This document shows positions 42,456 to 49,825 of a DNA stretch of 49,825 bases, in pieces. The position numbers and the translations under genes were made by a program. The stretch is from Chloroflexota bacterium (GTDB taxonomy: Bacteria; Chloroflexota; Anaerolineae; Aggregatilineales; Phototrophicaceae): positions 1 through 49,825 of the forward strand of contig JAPPFH010000138.1 of assembly GCA_028875185.1 (NCBI GenBank), written 5' to 3'. Under the pieces are notes generated by a model, which made no database searches, was not told the origin of the DNA, and was given only the letters and a program-made list of their open reading frames with translations. Each line of letters starts with the position of its first letter. Position 1 is the stretch's first letter.

Positions 42456-43088
42456 ATGAGTCGACGATATTCTCTCAAGACCAAGATCAAGGCGCTGAAC
42501 GAAATTGATGAGCACGACGGCGATTTGGCCCGCGTGGGCGAGTTTCTGGAGATTCCGCCGAGCAGCTTGCGGCGCTGGCTGCAAGACGAGGGGAACCTGC
42601 GCCGCCAGTATCACGAAAAACGACGGCGGCAGCGCGAACGCACTACGCGCGACCTGCAGTTTGAGATGCTGGAGCGCTGCCAATCGATATTGGCGCGGCT
42701 GGACACGGAAACGCTGGCGAAGGCGCCGCTGAATCAACTGGCCGCTGCGCTCGGCAGCCTGGTCAGCAACGCCCTGAAGTTGGAGGAGGCAGTCGAAGAA
42801 ATAGATGATGAAGAAGAGAAGGTCGTCCGATTCGAATTCTACTATGACGGTCAGGTTCAAGATGCTCCACCATGGGCAGGCGCTAGCGCTGGATCACCCC
42901 GCGCGGTTCAAGGTGGTCGCATGCGGGAGGCGCTGGGGCAAGACCGAGCTGGGCAAAACGGCGCTGCTGCTGAAGACGGGCCGGGACAAGCAGCGCGGCT
43001 GGTGGCTGGCGCCGACGGTGATGATGGCGAGCCAGGTCTGGCGCGATTTGAAAGCGAGCGCACGAAACTGGCCGGGCAGCAGCATTAG
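42456..43088 (+). CDS. Small terminase-like HTH protein
   Basis: The first ~135 of 210 residues look genuine. A helix-turn-helix (LKTKIKALNEIDEHDGDLAR, VGEFLEIPPSSLRRWLQDEG, ~6-48) is followed by a basic stretch and an oligomerisation-type helix. An acidic segment (EEAVEEIDDEEEKVVRFEFY) leads to DAPPWAG. Beyond that point the frame overlaps the large terminase by ~245 bases and reads as Gly/Ala-rich sequence. The original stop may therefore have been lost. AATGAAGAAGG precedes the ATG. It would bind the packaging site and recruit the motor. The call rests mainly on adjacency to the large subunit. Confidence 0.6.
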   Translation: MSRRYSLKTKIKALNEIDEHDGDLARVGEFLEIPPSSLRRWLQDEGNLRRQYHEKRRRQRERTTRDLQFEMLERCQSILARLDTETLAKAPLNQLAAALGSLVSNALKLEEAVEEIDDEEEKVVRFEFYYDGQVQDAPPWAGASAGSPRAVQGGRMREALGQDRAGQNGAAAEDGPGQAARLVAGADGDDGEPGLARFESERTKLAGQQH

Positions 43089-44040
43089 CGAGAGCGAGCG
43101 GCGCATTGACTTCGACGGCGATGGCATGCTGGCGGTGCGCAGCGCTCACCAGCCGGACAATCTGCGCGGCGAGGGATTGGATTTGGCGGTGCTGGATGAG
43201 GCGGCTTACATGGAGCCGCGCGTCTGGCCCGAGATTGTGCGCCCGATGCTGACGACAACGCGGGGCGGCGCGCTTTTCCTCAGCACGCCCTTCGGCCGCA
43301 ACTGGTTCTGGGACCATTATCGCCTGGGTTTGGACGATGAAGTCCCGGAATGGATGTCCTTTCACTTCTCCACTGAATCCAATGCTCTGATTGCCCGCGA
43401 TGAGTTGGAGAGCATCCGGCGTCAGACGAGCGAGCATATCTGGCGGACCGAATATCTGGCTGAATTCAGCGACGAAAGCGGGCAGGTTTTCCGCGGCATT
43501 CGCGCGGCGGTGGTTCCCGGGCGGGTAGCGGCGCCGGAAGCGGGGCGCGCCTATGTCGCCGGCGTCGATTGGGGGCGGCATCATGATTACACCGTCATCG
43601 CCGTGATCGACGCCACGGCGAAGCGGCTGGTGGCGCTTGATCGCTTCAACAATATTGGCTGGCGCTTGCAGCGCGGGCGGCTGCAAGCAATGGCGGCGCA
43701 TTGGCGCCCGCTGCTGATCTGGGCGGAAGCCAACAGCATTGGCGCGCCCAATATTGAAGCGCTGCAAGACGAGGGCTTGCCGATGCGCAGCTTCCTCACA
43801 ACTTCCAAGAGCAAGTCGCCCTTGATCGAATCGCTGGCGCTGGCGATTGAGCGCGGTTTTCTCAGCCTGTTGGATGACCCGGTTCTGCTCGGTGAGTTGG
43901 CGAGCTTTTCGTTGGAGCGCCTGCCCGGCGGCGCATATCGTTACGGCGCGCCGCCCGGCGCCCACGATGACACGGTGATCGCAACCGCCCTCGCCTGGTA
44001 CGGCGTAGAAAACGGCGGCATCAGCTACGACTTTGCCTGA
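42844..44040 (+). CDS. Phage-type large terminase (packaging motor)
   Basis: The 398-residue protein has both motor and nuclease parts. The ATPase has Walker A ACGRRWGKTELGKT (~26-39), Walker B LDLAVLDEAAYM (~112-123) and coupling motif LFLSTPFGRNW. The RNase H-like nuclease has GVDWGRHHDYT, LIWAEANSIG and HDDTVIATAL, giving three acidic metal ligands. Every catalytic element is intact. The ATG at 42844 was chosen because the following MTVRFKMLHHGQALALD fits the family start; 42805 is in frame but lies in small-terminase coding. No portal, capsid or tail gene lies within the window. Confidence 0.88.
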   Translation: MTVRFKMLHHGQALALDHPARFKVVACGRRWGKTELGKTALLLKTGRDKQRGWWLAPTVMMASQVWRDLKASARNWPGSSISESERRIDFDGDGMLAVRSAHQPDNLRGEGLDLAVLDEAAYMEPRVWPEIVRPMLTTTRGGALFLSTPFGRNWFWDHYRLGLDDEVPEWMSFHFSTESNALIARDELESIRRQTSEHIWRTEYLAEFSDESGQVFRGIRAAVVPGRVAAPEAGRAYVAGVDWGRHHDYTVIAVIDATAKRLVALDRFNNIGWRLQRGRLQAMAAHWRPLLIWAEANSIGAPNIEALQDEGLPMRSFLTTSKSKSPLIESLALAIERGFLSLLDDPVLLGELASFSLERLPGGAYRYGAPPGAHDDTVIATALAWYGVENGGISYDFA

Positions 44041-44069
44041 GTCTTCCGCTGCCGAATGCGGGAGCTTAC

Positions 44070-44095
44070 AGGCGACGCGCAGGCTCGCCCCTGTA
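44070..44095 (-). repeat. Degenerate REP-type palindrome
   Basis: AGGCGACGCGCAGGCTCGCC then CCTGTA. The foot is changed from CTACA to CTGTA. Confidence 0.45.
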
Positions 44096-44209
44096 TACGT
44101 TGAGCGCGTAGACCCCCACCCGCAGCCCCTCCCTCATATAGACTGACGACAGGACAGGTTTGCGGCTAGCGGAAATTCGTCGCAAATCATGTGTTTTCTT
44201 TGGCTTTTT

Positions 44210-44236
44210 CGGGCGACCCAGTGGGTCGCCCCTACA
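44210..44236 (-). repeat. REP-type palindrome inside copy 2
   Basis: CGGGCGACCCAGTGGGTCGC then CCCTACA, a perfect 9-bp stem. Confidence 0.75.
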
Positions 44237-44251
44237 TCTTTTGCGCTCCGT

Positions 44252-44278
44252 CGGGCGACTCACCGAGTCGCCCCTACA
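44252..44278 (-). repeat. REP-type palindrome abutting the nested element
   Basis: CGGGCGACTCACCGAGTCGC then CCCTACA. The nested element's end begins at its last base. Confidence 0.75.
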
Positions 44279-44472
44279 AGGCTTGATTGGTATTACAAGA
44301 CCGGCATGAAAAATGGGCAGAATACTGCATGACAGATCCTAATAACGAGACGAAATCGCAATCTGTGTACTGTTTCGCACTGGGCTAAGCTCCCCTTCCC
44401 TCATTTTGGGGTAAGGGGCTGGGGGATGGGGGCAGAAAATCAGGCGATTTTCGCTAATACCAATCAAGCCTT
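44278..44472. mobile_element. 195-bp nested element with the window-end sequence as its termini
   Basis: AAGGCTTGATTGGTATTA (44278-44295) is the exact reverse complement of 44455-44472. The same 17-18 bases form the inner part of the inverted repeat at both window ends. Between them lie an AT-rich stretch and a C/G-rich hairpin repeat (44389-44434). Copy 1 of the outer element lacks this insert, which supports a later insertion here. Confidence 0.65.
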
Positions 44473-44727
44473 ACAATTTGCGCACCTGGAGTTGCTTGTG
44501 ATTGGCACATAGAAGCATCCATAGCCAATCGGATTAAACCTGTCCTGTCGTCAACCCATATAGAGGGAGGGGAGCTACGACACAGCGGGCGCGAGCGCGG
44601 CGGAGGGCTTGGATTTGACGCAATCTATCGCCGATGTGGCGGCGCATGGGTACAATATGTTTCGCTTAACGCGTCTAATAGAAACCGTCCGCCATTCAGG
44701 ATAGGCCGCGAACGGGCAGACAGTCCG

Positions 44728-45912
44728 GTGTCGATGCTCTTCGCCTTGCGTAACAGTTTCGGTTCGATCCGCTTAGCCGCGCTTCAGTTTCTGAGCTTGG
44801 GCGCGATCGGCATTGTCTGGCCCTATGTCAATGTGTACCTGACCGATCAGGGATTCTCCGGCACTTTGATTGGCACGCTGGGCAGCGCCGGCGCCTTCCT
44901 CTCCCTGATTCTGACGCCCCTGATGAACCAGATCGCCGATCGCCTCGGGCTGCATCGGCGGCTGTTTATGCTGTACATGGGTGGCTTCGCGCTAGCGAAT
45001 ATCATCTTCGCCATCGCCCCGCATCATCTGCTGCTCGTCTTCGCCGTCTTGCTATCCCGCCTCACAATCAGCCCAAGCCTGACGCTGGGCATGCAACTGA
45101 CGCTCACCTTCTTGTTAAGCCGGGGGAAAGCCATACTCGGGCGGCTGCGCTCTTTCGCCTCGCTGGGCTTCACCTTGGCCAGTCTGCTCGCCGGGCAGTT
45201 GTTCGCCCTGGGCGGTTATCCCATGCTTTTCCTGGCGGCCGCTTTCATGGGTTTGCTCACCACGTTGACGGCAACGGTGTTCGCCGCCAAGTCAAAAGAG
45301 CCGGCAAAGACAGAGGACGAAGGCGGGCAACCGCGCAATCGCGGATTTTACGTGATGGCGGCCAGCCAATTCTTCGTCGCCATGGGCACTTACAATATGT
45401 ATAGCTTCATCTTCATTCATTTCAATCAGAATCTGGGCGTGCCATCGGCGCATATCGGCTTATGGGCGGCGCTGATGGGCGCGGTGGAATTCCCCTTCTT
45501 CTTCTTGATGGATGCCATCTTGCCGAAAGTGCGCATTCGCATTGCCTACATCATCGGCATGTTGGGCACCGCGCTCTTCGCCTTTCTGCTGGGCGTCGTG
45601 CCGAGCTTGACGCTGCTGGCGCCCCTGCTGATTCTGCGCGGCGTGGTATGGCCCTGCTATCAGCTTTCTTCGTTCACGCTGGTGAACGCCATCAGCCATC
45701 CGCGCAATGCCGCCACCAATCAAGCCATTCTGCAAGTGACCATGCCTAGCATCGCGCTGCTTCTGACCGGGTCGCTCTTCGGCTGGGCTTACGACAATCT
45801 AGGCCCGAGCGCCTTCTTTTCGCTGAGCGCGCTGATGACCGCCATCGGCGCTTGCATCGTCATCGCCGGCTTCCGCTTATTCGACGCGCGCAAAGTTGCC
45901 GCGGCCGCCTGA
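44728..45912 (+). CDS. MFS transporter
   Basis: The 394-residue protein has twelve predicted membrane helices in two halves, with a central charged loop (AAKSKEPAKTEDEGGQPRN, ~192-210). The helix-2/3 loop LMNQIADRLGLHRRLFM is the MFS signature region. It resembles the MFS_1-like group (phenylpropionate or nucleoside-proton symporter style). The substrate is unknown. GTG at 44728 or ATG at 44734 can start it; neither has a strong ribosome-binding site. A 104-base gap separates it from the sugar importer, so they could be co-transcribed. Confidence 0.82.
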   Translation: MSMLFALRNSFGSIRLAALQFLSLGAIGIVWPYVNVYLTDQGFSGTLIGTLGSAGAFLSLILTPLMNQIADRLGLHRRLFMLYMGGFALANIIFAIAPHHLLLVFAVLLSRLTISPSLTLGMQLTLTFLLSRGKAILGRLRSFASLGFTLASLLAGQLFALGGYPMLFLAAAFMGLLTTLTATVFAAKSKEPAKTEDEGGQPRNRGFYVMAASQFFVAMGTYNMYSFIFIHFNQNLGVPSAHIGLWAALMGAVEFPFFFLMDAILPKVRIRIAYIIGMLGTALFAFLLGVVPSLTLLAPLLILRGVVWPCYQLSSFTLVNAISHPRNAATNQAILQVTMPSIALLLTGSLFGWAYDNLGPSAFFSLSALMTAIGACIVIAGFRLFDARKVAAAA

Positions 45913-46016
45913 AAGATGGGCTAAACTCAGCTGGCGCAACCGATTTAATCTTTCACAACAGAGGCGGCGCGTGATATACTCGCCGCGACGCCGGCCGTCA
46001 GCGGAATCAGCAGTCA

Positions 46017-47021
46017 ATGCCAGTTTTAATTTCTGATCAAGCGACTTCAGCGCGGAACGCGGGCGCTTACCGCTTCGGCGCGCGAAGGCGGCTATCGGGC
46101 CGCGAGGCGCGCGCCAAACTGTGGCTGCGCATTCGCCGCAACTGGCAGCTTTACGCGCTGCTGTTTCTGCCAATCCTCTGGCTGATCGTCTTCCGTTACG
46201 CCCCGATGTACGGCGCGCAGATCGCCTTCCGCCAATATTCGCCCGCATTCGGCATTGAGGCCAGCCCCTGGGTCGGCTTGGCAAACTTCGAGCGATTCTT
46301 CAATTCGCCGAAATTTGAACCCGTCATTGTTAATACGCTCGTCCTCAGCTTCTATTCTCTGGTTGCCGGTTTCCCCATCCCGATTCTTCTGGCGCTGAGT
46401 TTGAACCAGGTCAAAGCGCGCTTGTTCCGCAGCAGCGTGCAGATGATCACTTACGCGCCGCATTTTATTTCAACGGTCGTGATTGTCGGCATGCTCTTCC
46501 AATTTTTGCATCCGCGCGTCGGTTTCACCGCGGTGCTGGCCAATGCGCTGGGCATGAGCGCGCCCAATTGGATGGGCGATCCGGACGCCTTCCGTCATAT
46601 ATTTGTCTGGTCGGGCGTCTGGCAAGAGACCGGTTTCAGCGCCATCATTTATCTGGCGGTGCTGTCTACCGTTGATCCCGCCCTGCATGAAGCTGCCGTC
46701 GTGGATGGCGCCAGCCGCTTGCAGCGCATCCGCTATATCGACATTCCCAGCTTGCTGCCGACGGCAATGGTGCTGCTGGTCTTGTCCACCGGGCGCGTCC
46801 TGGAGGTCGCCTTCGAAAAGGTCTATCTGATGCAGAGCCCGCTCAACCTGGGCGTCGCCGAGGTGATAAACACCTATGTCTACAAGGTTGGTTTGCTTTC
46901 GCCCATCCTCGACTTTTCTTATTCGACAGCCATCGGCTTGTTGAAAGGGATTGTGGGGCTGCTGCTTCTGATCACGGTCAACCATGCGGCGCGCAGGCTG
47001 ACTGCGAACAGCGTCTGGTAA
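46017..47021 (+). CDS. Sugar ABC transporter permease, LplB type
   Basis: The 334-residue permease has six membrane helices. It shows the N-terminal FLPILWLIVFRYAPMYGAQIAF and the cytoplasmic EAA loop EAAVVDGASRLQRIRYIDIP, which docks the ATPase. It matches LplB-class permeases of the carbohydrate-uptake-1 family. It is the first gene of an importer made of two permeases and a binding protein. It ends 11 bases before the next permease starts. Confidence 0.9.
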   Translation: MPVLISDQATSARNAGAYRFGARRRLSGREARAKLWLRIRRNWQLYALLFLPILWLIVFRYAPMYGAQIAFRQYSPAFGIEASPWVGLANFERFFNSPKFEPVIVNTLVLSFYSLVAGFPIPILLALSLNQVKARLFRSSVQMITYAPHFISTVVIVGMLFQFLHPRVGFTAVLANALGMSAPNWMGDPDAFRHIFVWSGVWQETGFSAIIYLAVLSTVDPALHEAAVVDGASRLQRIRYIDIPSLLPTAMVLLVLSTGRVLEVAFEKVYLMQSPLNLGVAEVINTYVYKVGLLSPILDFSYSTAIGLLKGIVGLLLLITVNHAARRLTANSVW

Positions 47022-47032
47022 AGGACCGACCG

Positions 47033-47953
47033 ATGGCTTCCATGACCAGTTACGAGAGCAATATCAACAAGGTCAACGAATCGGCTGTCGACCGCATCTT
47101 CATGATGGGCAACACAACACTTCTGCTGATCATCACCGTCATCATTCTGCTGCCTTTGATATTCATTGTCGCCGCCTCTTTCAGTTCGGCCGAAGCGGTG
47201 ATCGCCGGCCGGGTCACCTTGTGGCCTGTTGATTTCAGCCTCTTGGGCTACGAGACCATCTTTGAGCATAAGAAGGTTTGGAACGGCTTCGCCAATTCAC
47301 TTTTCTATACCTTCTTCGGCACCATATTCAATGTATTCATGACGATAATCGCCGCCTACCCGCTCTCGCGTCAGGACTTGGTCGGCCGGCGTTTCATCAC
47401 CTTCGGCTTCATCTTCACCATGCTATTCAGCGGCGGTTTGATACCGACCTATATGGTGGTGCGCGATCTGGGCTTGCTCAATACGCGCTGGGCGATGATC
47501 CTGCCCACCGGCATCGGACCCTTCAACCTGCTGATCACCATCACATTCTTTCGCACGACGATCCCGCCCGAGTTGATCGAAGCGGCGCGCATCGATGGCG
47601 CCAGCGATTTCCGTACTTTCCGCAGCGTCATCTTGCCCCTGGCGCGCCCGATCATCGCGGTGCTGGCGCTCTTCTACGCTGTCAACACTCACTGGAACAC
47701 CTACTTCCAGGCGCTGATCTATCTGAAAGATCAGGACCTTTTTCCGCTGCAAATCGTCCTGCGCGAGATCTTGATTCAGAATTCAATCGACGCCTCAATG
47801 CTGATTGACATTGAAGATTTAGTGGCGCGCGAGGGTTTGCGCGAATTGCTGAAATATTCGTTGATCGTCGTCGCCAGCGTGCCGGTTATGATCATTTATC
47901 CCTTTGTGCAGCGGCACTTCGTCAAGGGAATGATGATTGGCTCGGTGAAGTAG
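47033..47953 (+). CDS. Sugar ABC transporter permease, YtcP type
   Basis: The 306-residue partner permease has six helices, the EAA loop EAARIDGASDFRTFRSVILP, and the YtcP-type phrase TMLFSGGLIPTYMVVRDLGLL. LplB/YtcP importers usually lack their own ATPase gene and borrow a shared MsmX-type one. None follows here, in keeping with that habit. A stem-loop separates it from the binding-protein gene. Confidence 0.9.
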   Translation: MASMTSYESNINKVNESAVDRIFMMGNTTLLLIITVIILLPLIFIVAASFSSAEAVIAGRVTLWPVDFSLLGYETIFEHKKVWNGFANSLFYTFFGTIFNVFMTIIAAYPLSRQDLVGRRFITFGFIFTMLFSGGLIPTYMVVRDLGLLNTRWAMILPTGIGPFNLLITITFFRTTIPPELIEAARIDGASDFRTFRSVILPLARPIIAVLALFYAVNTHWNTYFQALIYLKDQDLFPLQIVLREILIQNSIDASMLIDIEDLVAREGLRELLKYSLIVVASVPVMIIYPFVQRHFVKGMMIGSVK

Positions 47954-47990
47954 CAAAGTTGCAAGACACCGAAAGGAGTTCGGCTATCGA

Positions 47991-48022
47991 CTAAATCCGT
48001 CCGCCAATTACGATCGATTTAG
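47991..48022 (+). promoter_or_regulatory. Stem-loop between permease and binding-protein genes
   Basis: CTAAATC (47991-47997) and GATTTAG (48016-48022) pair 20 bases before the binding-protein ATG. It could protect or boost the downstream message, which is usually needed in excess. An AAGGAG at 47973 has no following long frame. Confidence 0.4.
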
Positions 48023-48042
48023 ACCATCAGAGAGGAACTAAC

Positions 48043-49692
48043 ATGAGCAAGAGACTATTCGCATTGGCGCTGATTGCACTTGTTTTGGCGCTTCCATTAG
48101 TCGCCTCGGGGCAAGACATGGTGTCTGGTCCGGGCGAATTCCCCATCGTTGAAGAACCGATCACCCTGAATATCCTGATGCTGGGCCACGCGATTGTCGA
48201 AGACTTCAACACCAACACTTTCACCGATTGGTACAGCGAACGCACCGGAATCAATCTCAACTTTGATATCGCGCCGCCAAATGAATGGCAGGAAGTGCTG
48301 AATCTGACCATCGCCAGCGGCGACCTGCCCGATATCATCGTCGGCTTCACTGTCGATCCATCGACCCTGGCGCTTTTTGGTCCGCAAGGCTTGTTCCTGC
48401 CGCTCAATGGTCTCATTGAAGAGCAGGGGCACTACATCCTCGATGTCTTCGCCGGCTCGCCCCAGGTGCTGCCGCTGATCACATCGCCCGATGGCGAAAT
48501 CTACGGTCTGCCGCAAGTCAACGAATGCTATCACTGCTTCTACTCGCAGCGCGCCTGGATCAACTCGGACTGGCTGGCGAATGTCGGCATGGACGTGCCG
48601 CAGACAACCGAAGAATTTGTCGCTGTATTAACCGCCTTCAAAGAGCAAGACGCCAATGGCAATGGCGATCCGGATGATGAGATTCCGCTGGCGGCGGCCA
48701 CCACCGGCTGGAATGGCAATATCGATGGCTTCTTGCTGAACCCCTTCGTCTTGAGCGAATTCAACGGGCAGAATCGCTTCTTCGAGCAGAACGACGGCGT
48801 GATCACCCAGAACGTCACCAGCGAAGGTTATCGCGAGGGCTTGCGATATCTGAATCGGCTTTTCTCCGCCGGGCTTTTTGGCGAAGAGAGCTTCACCCAA
48901 CCGATGGATCAGATCAAGCAGCAGGTCGAGGGTGGCGATGCGCCGACCATCGGCGTGGTCGTTGCCGGCGCGCATTCCAACTTCGCCAACATCGGCGGCG
49001 ACCGCTGGATCAAATATGTCGCTGTACCCTCATTGGAAGGTCCCAGTGGCTTGCGTCAGGCGCCTTTCAACCCCTGGGGCGTTGGCTCCGGGCAATGCAC
49101 CATCAACAGCCAGACGGAACATCCGGTAGCGGCTTTCAAATGGTGCGATGGCTTGTACGACCGCGAGACGACTTTGCGCTCGGTCTTCGGCATCCCGCAG
49201 TGGGAAGCGGCTGAAGGCGAAGATGGGCAATGGCGCTGGGCGGAAGAGGGCGAAGGCGCGCTCGGCGGCGATGAATTCGAGGCAATCTGGCGCCGCCTCT
49301 CCACCTTCGGCACGCTGCAAAATGTCCATTGGGCGCAGCGCGGACCGAGCTACCGCCCCAATCACTTGCGCTTGGGCGAGGTCCGGCGCGATGACGCAGC
49401 CGGCTTGGAAGTTGTGCTGCTCGAAGAGACGCGAGTCGCCTACGAGCCTTACGCGCGCTCAATCGACGATTTGATTCCGCCGCTGGCGCTGACAAGGGCG
49501 CAAGCGGCAGAAGTCACCGAGCTGCGTCTGAGCATCACTGACTACGTGGCGCAGATGACAGCGGAGTTCGTCCTCGGGCGGCAAGATCTGGATGCTGGCT
49601 GGGACAATTTCGTCGCCACGCTGGAAAGTTTAGGCGTCAATCGCCTGGCGGAAATCTATCAAGCCGCCTATGACGCGCAATACGGCGGGTAA
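48043..49692 (+). CDS. Extracellular sugar-binding protein (family 1, LipO-like)
   Basis: The 549-residue protein has a signal peptide (LFALALIALVLALPLVASGQ) without a lipobox Cys. A typical family-1 fold follows: ITLNILMLGH, FTDWYSERTGINLNFDIAPP, LTIASGDLPDIIVGF, GEIYGLPQVNECYHCFYSQRAWI. The EF-hand-like DANGNGDPDDEIPLA loop (~203) is common in LipO-type oligosaccharide binders and may hold calcium. It delivers substrate to the two permeases upstream. AGAGGAAC precedes the ATG. The sugar is unknown; plant or host glycan oligomers are typical for this class. Confidence 0.9.
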   Translation: MSKRLFALALIALVLALPLVASGQDMVSGPGEFPIVEEPITLNILMLGHAIVEDFNTNTFTDWYSERTGINLNFDIAPPNEWQEVLNLTIASGDLPDIIVGFTVDPSTLALFGPQGLFLPLNGLIEEQGHYILDVFAGSPQVLPLITSPDGEIYGLPQVNECYHCFYSQRAWINSDWLANVGMDVPQTTEEFVAVLTAFKEQDANGNGDPDDEIPLAAATTGWNGNIDGFLLNPFVLSEFNGQNRFFEQNDGVITQNVTSEGYREGLRYLNRLFSAGLFGEESFTQPMDQIKQQVEGGDAPTIGVVVAGAHSNFANIGGDRWIKYVAVPSLEGPSGLRQAPFNPWGVGSGQCTINSQTEHPVAAFKWCDGLYDRETTLRSVFGIPQWEAAEGEDGQWRWAEEGEGALGGDEFEAIWRRLSTFGTLQNVHWAQRGPSYRPNHLRLGEVRRDDAAGLEVVLLEETRVAYEPYARSIDDLIPPLALTRAQAAEVTELRLSITDYVAQMTAEFVLGRQDLDAGWDNFVATLESLGVNRLAEIYQAAYDAQYGG

Positions 49693-49729
49693 TCGACGTA
49701 CCACTGCGCGGATGAATCTATGCAATTGC

Positions 49730-49755
49730 GGGTCAGCCACCGGCTGACCCCTACA
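49730..49755 (-). repeat. REP-type palindrome, GTCAGCC/GGCTGAC stem
   Basis: GGGTCAGCCACCGGCTGACC then CCTACA. It is the most divergent stem in the set yet pairs perfectly. Confidence 0.7.
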
Positions 49756-49771
49756 CAACCAAGAAGATGAT

Positions 49772-49820
49772 GTAAGGCTTGATTGGTATTGGTCGTAGGC
49801 ATTTCAACGTGAATTGAAAG
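49772..49820. repeat. Right copy of the 49-bp inverted repeat at the window ends
   Basis: It is identical to the reverse complement of 1-49, with no mismatch. It stops 5 bases short of the window end. Confidence 0.85.
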
Positions 49821-49825
49821 AAGGT

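Larger units (their letters stand above)
44144..44553. mobile_element. Non-autonomous element with perfect 18-bp inverted ends, copy 2
   Basis: The ends are TGACGACAGGACAGGTTT (44144-44161) and its exact reverse complement (44536-44553). Copy 1 at 7796-8225 has G where this one has C at the fourth base, and each copy's two ends agree. Symmetry extends loosely outward (CCCTCCCTCATATAG against CATATAGAGGGAGGG). The inside shares TTTGCGGC, the GTGTTTTCTTTGGC block, a REP and the GCTTGTGATTGGCACAT right part with copy 1. A second element is inserted in the middle. Confidence 0.75.
44041..44727. other. Repeat-rich intergenic region after the terminase
   Basis: This 687-base gap is almost wholly occupied by the inverted-end element, its nested insertion and three REP-like palindromes. 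A GTG/ATG start with no clear promoter begins the MFS gene to its right. No gene is seen. Confidence 0.6.

Noticed and set aside
42883-43965. 360-residue minus-strand frame opposite the large terminase
   Set aside because: It is antisense to an intact Walker A, Walker B and nuclease protein.
46017-49692. Missing ATPase as a sign of a broken sugar importer
   Set aside because: LplB/YtcP-type importers commonly use a shared ATPase encoded elsewhere, so the absence is ordinary.

Overview
The window looks like a piece of chromosome from an uncultured, high-GC bacterium. Chloroflexota (Anaerolineae-like) is the best guess. The reasons are solute-binding proteins with plain signal peptides and no lipobox, a Firmicutes-style LplB/YtcP/LipO sugar importer, frequent GTG/TTG starts, and very dense short palindromic repeats between genes. 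No rRNA, tRNA or spacer-bearing CRISPR array was seen. The placement rests on gene style, not on a marker gene.

Layout. 0.2-3.0 kb: a DraG-type ADP-ribosylglycohydrolase and a beta-propeller glycosidase-like gene (minus strand). 3.5-7.8 kb: a tight plus-strand operon of sialidase-like propeller, enolase-superfamily dehydratase, alpha/beta hydrolase and double SnoaL protein. 8.3-22.6 kb: a long minus-strand run of BMP-family nucleoside ABC importer, second ADP-ribosylglycohydrolase, PfkB kinase, YjbQ and nucleoside hydrolase. Two DNA-modification cassettes sit inside this run on the same strand. 23-27.9 kb: membrane proteins, a second nucleoside hydrolase and an M42-type peptidase. 27.9-30.4 kb: a run of six hairpins around a 31-codon ORF, a methyltransferase-HNH fusion, and a RAYT (Y1 transposase) flanked by REP palindromes. 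30.4-42 kb: SIS isomerase, surface-anchored HNH nuclease with an Excalibur domain, a PfkB homologue with GAGN in place of GAGD, AsnB, a broken hydrolase, GatA, a small membrane protein, an orphan amino-acid-type binding protein and CoaE. 42.3-44 kb: a lone small/large terminase pair behind a structured leader. 44.7-49.7 kb: an MFS transporter and a sugar ABC importer without its ATPase.

Two themes link the genes. The first is nucleoside scavenging: a cell-surface nuclease, a BMP-type importer, two nucleoside hydrolases, two PfkB-like proteins and two ADP-ribosylglycohydrolases. The central part recalls the E. coli yegTUV set (transporter, DraG-like, PfkB). The second is repeat biology. About 26 GTAG-anchored palindromes with compensating stem changes are scattered in both orientations, and one RAYT gene is bracketed by them. 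This looks like a Chloroflexota REPtron. Other elements with perfect inverted ends are layered on it: copies at 7796-8225 and 44144-44553, a nested one at 44278-44472, one at 15204-15350, and a 49-bp inverted repeat that begins and ends the window.
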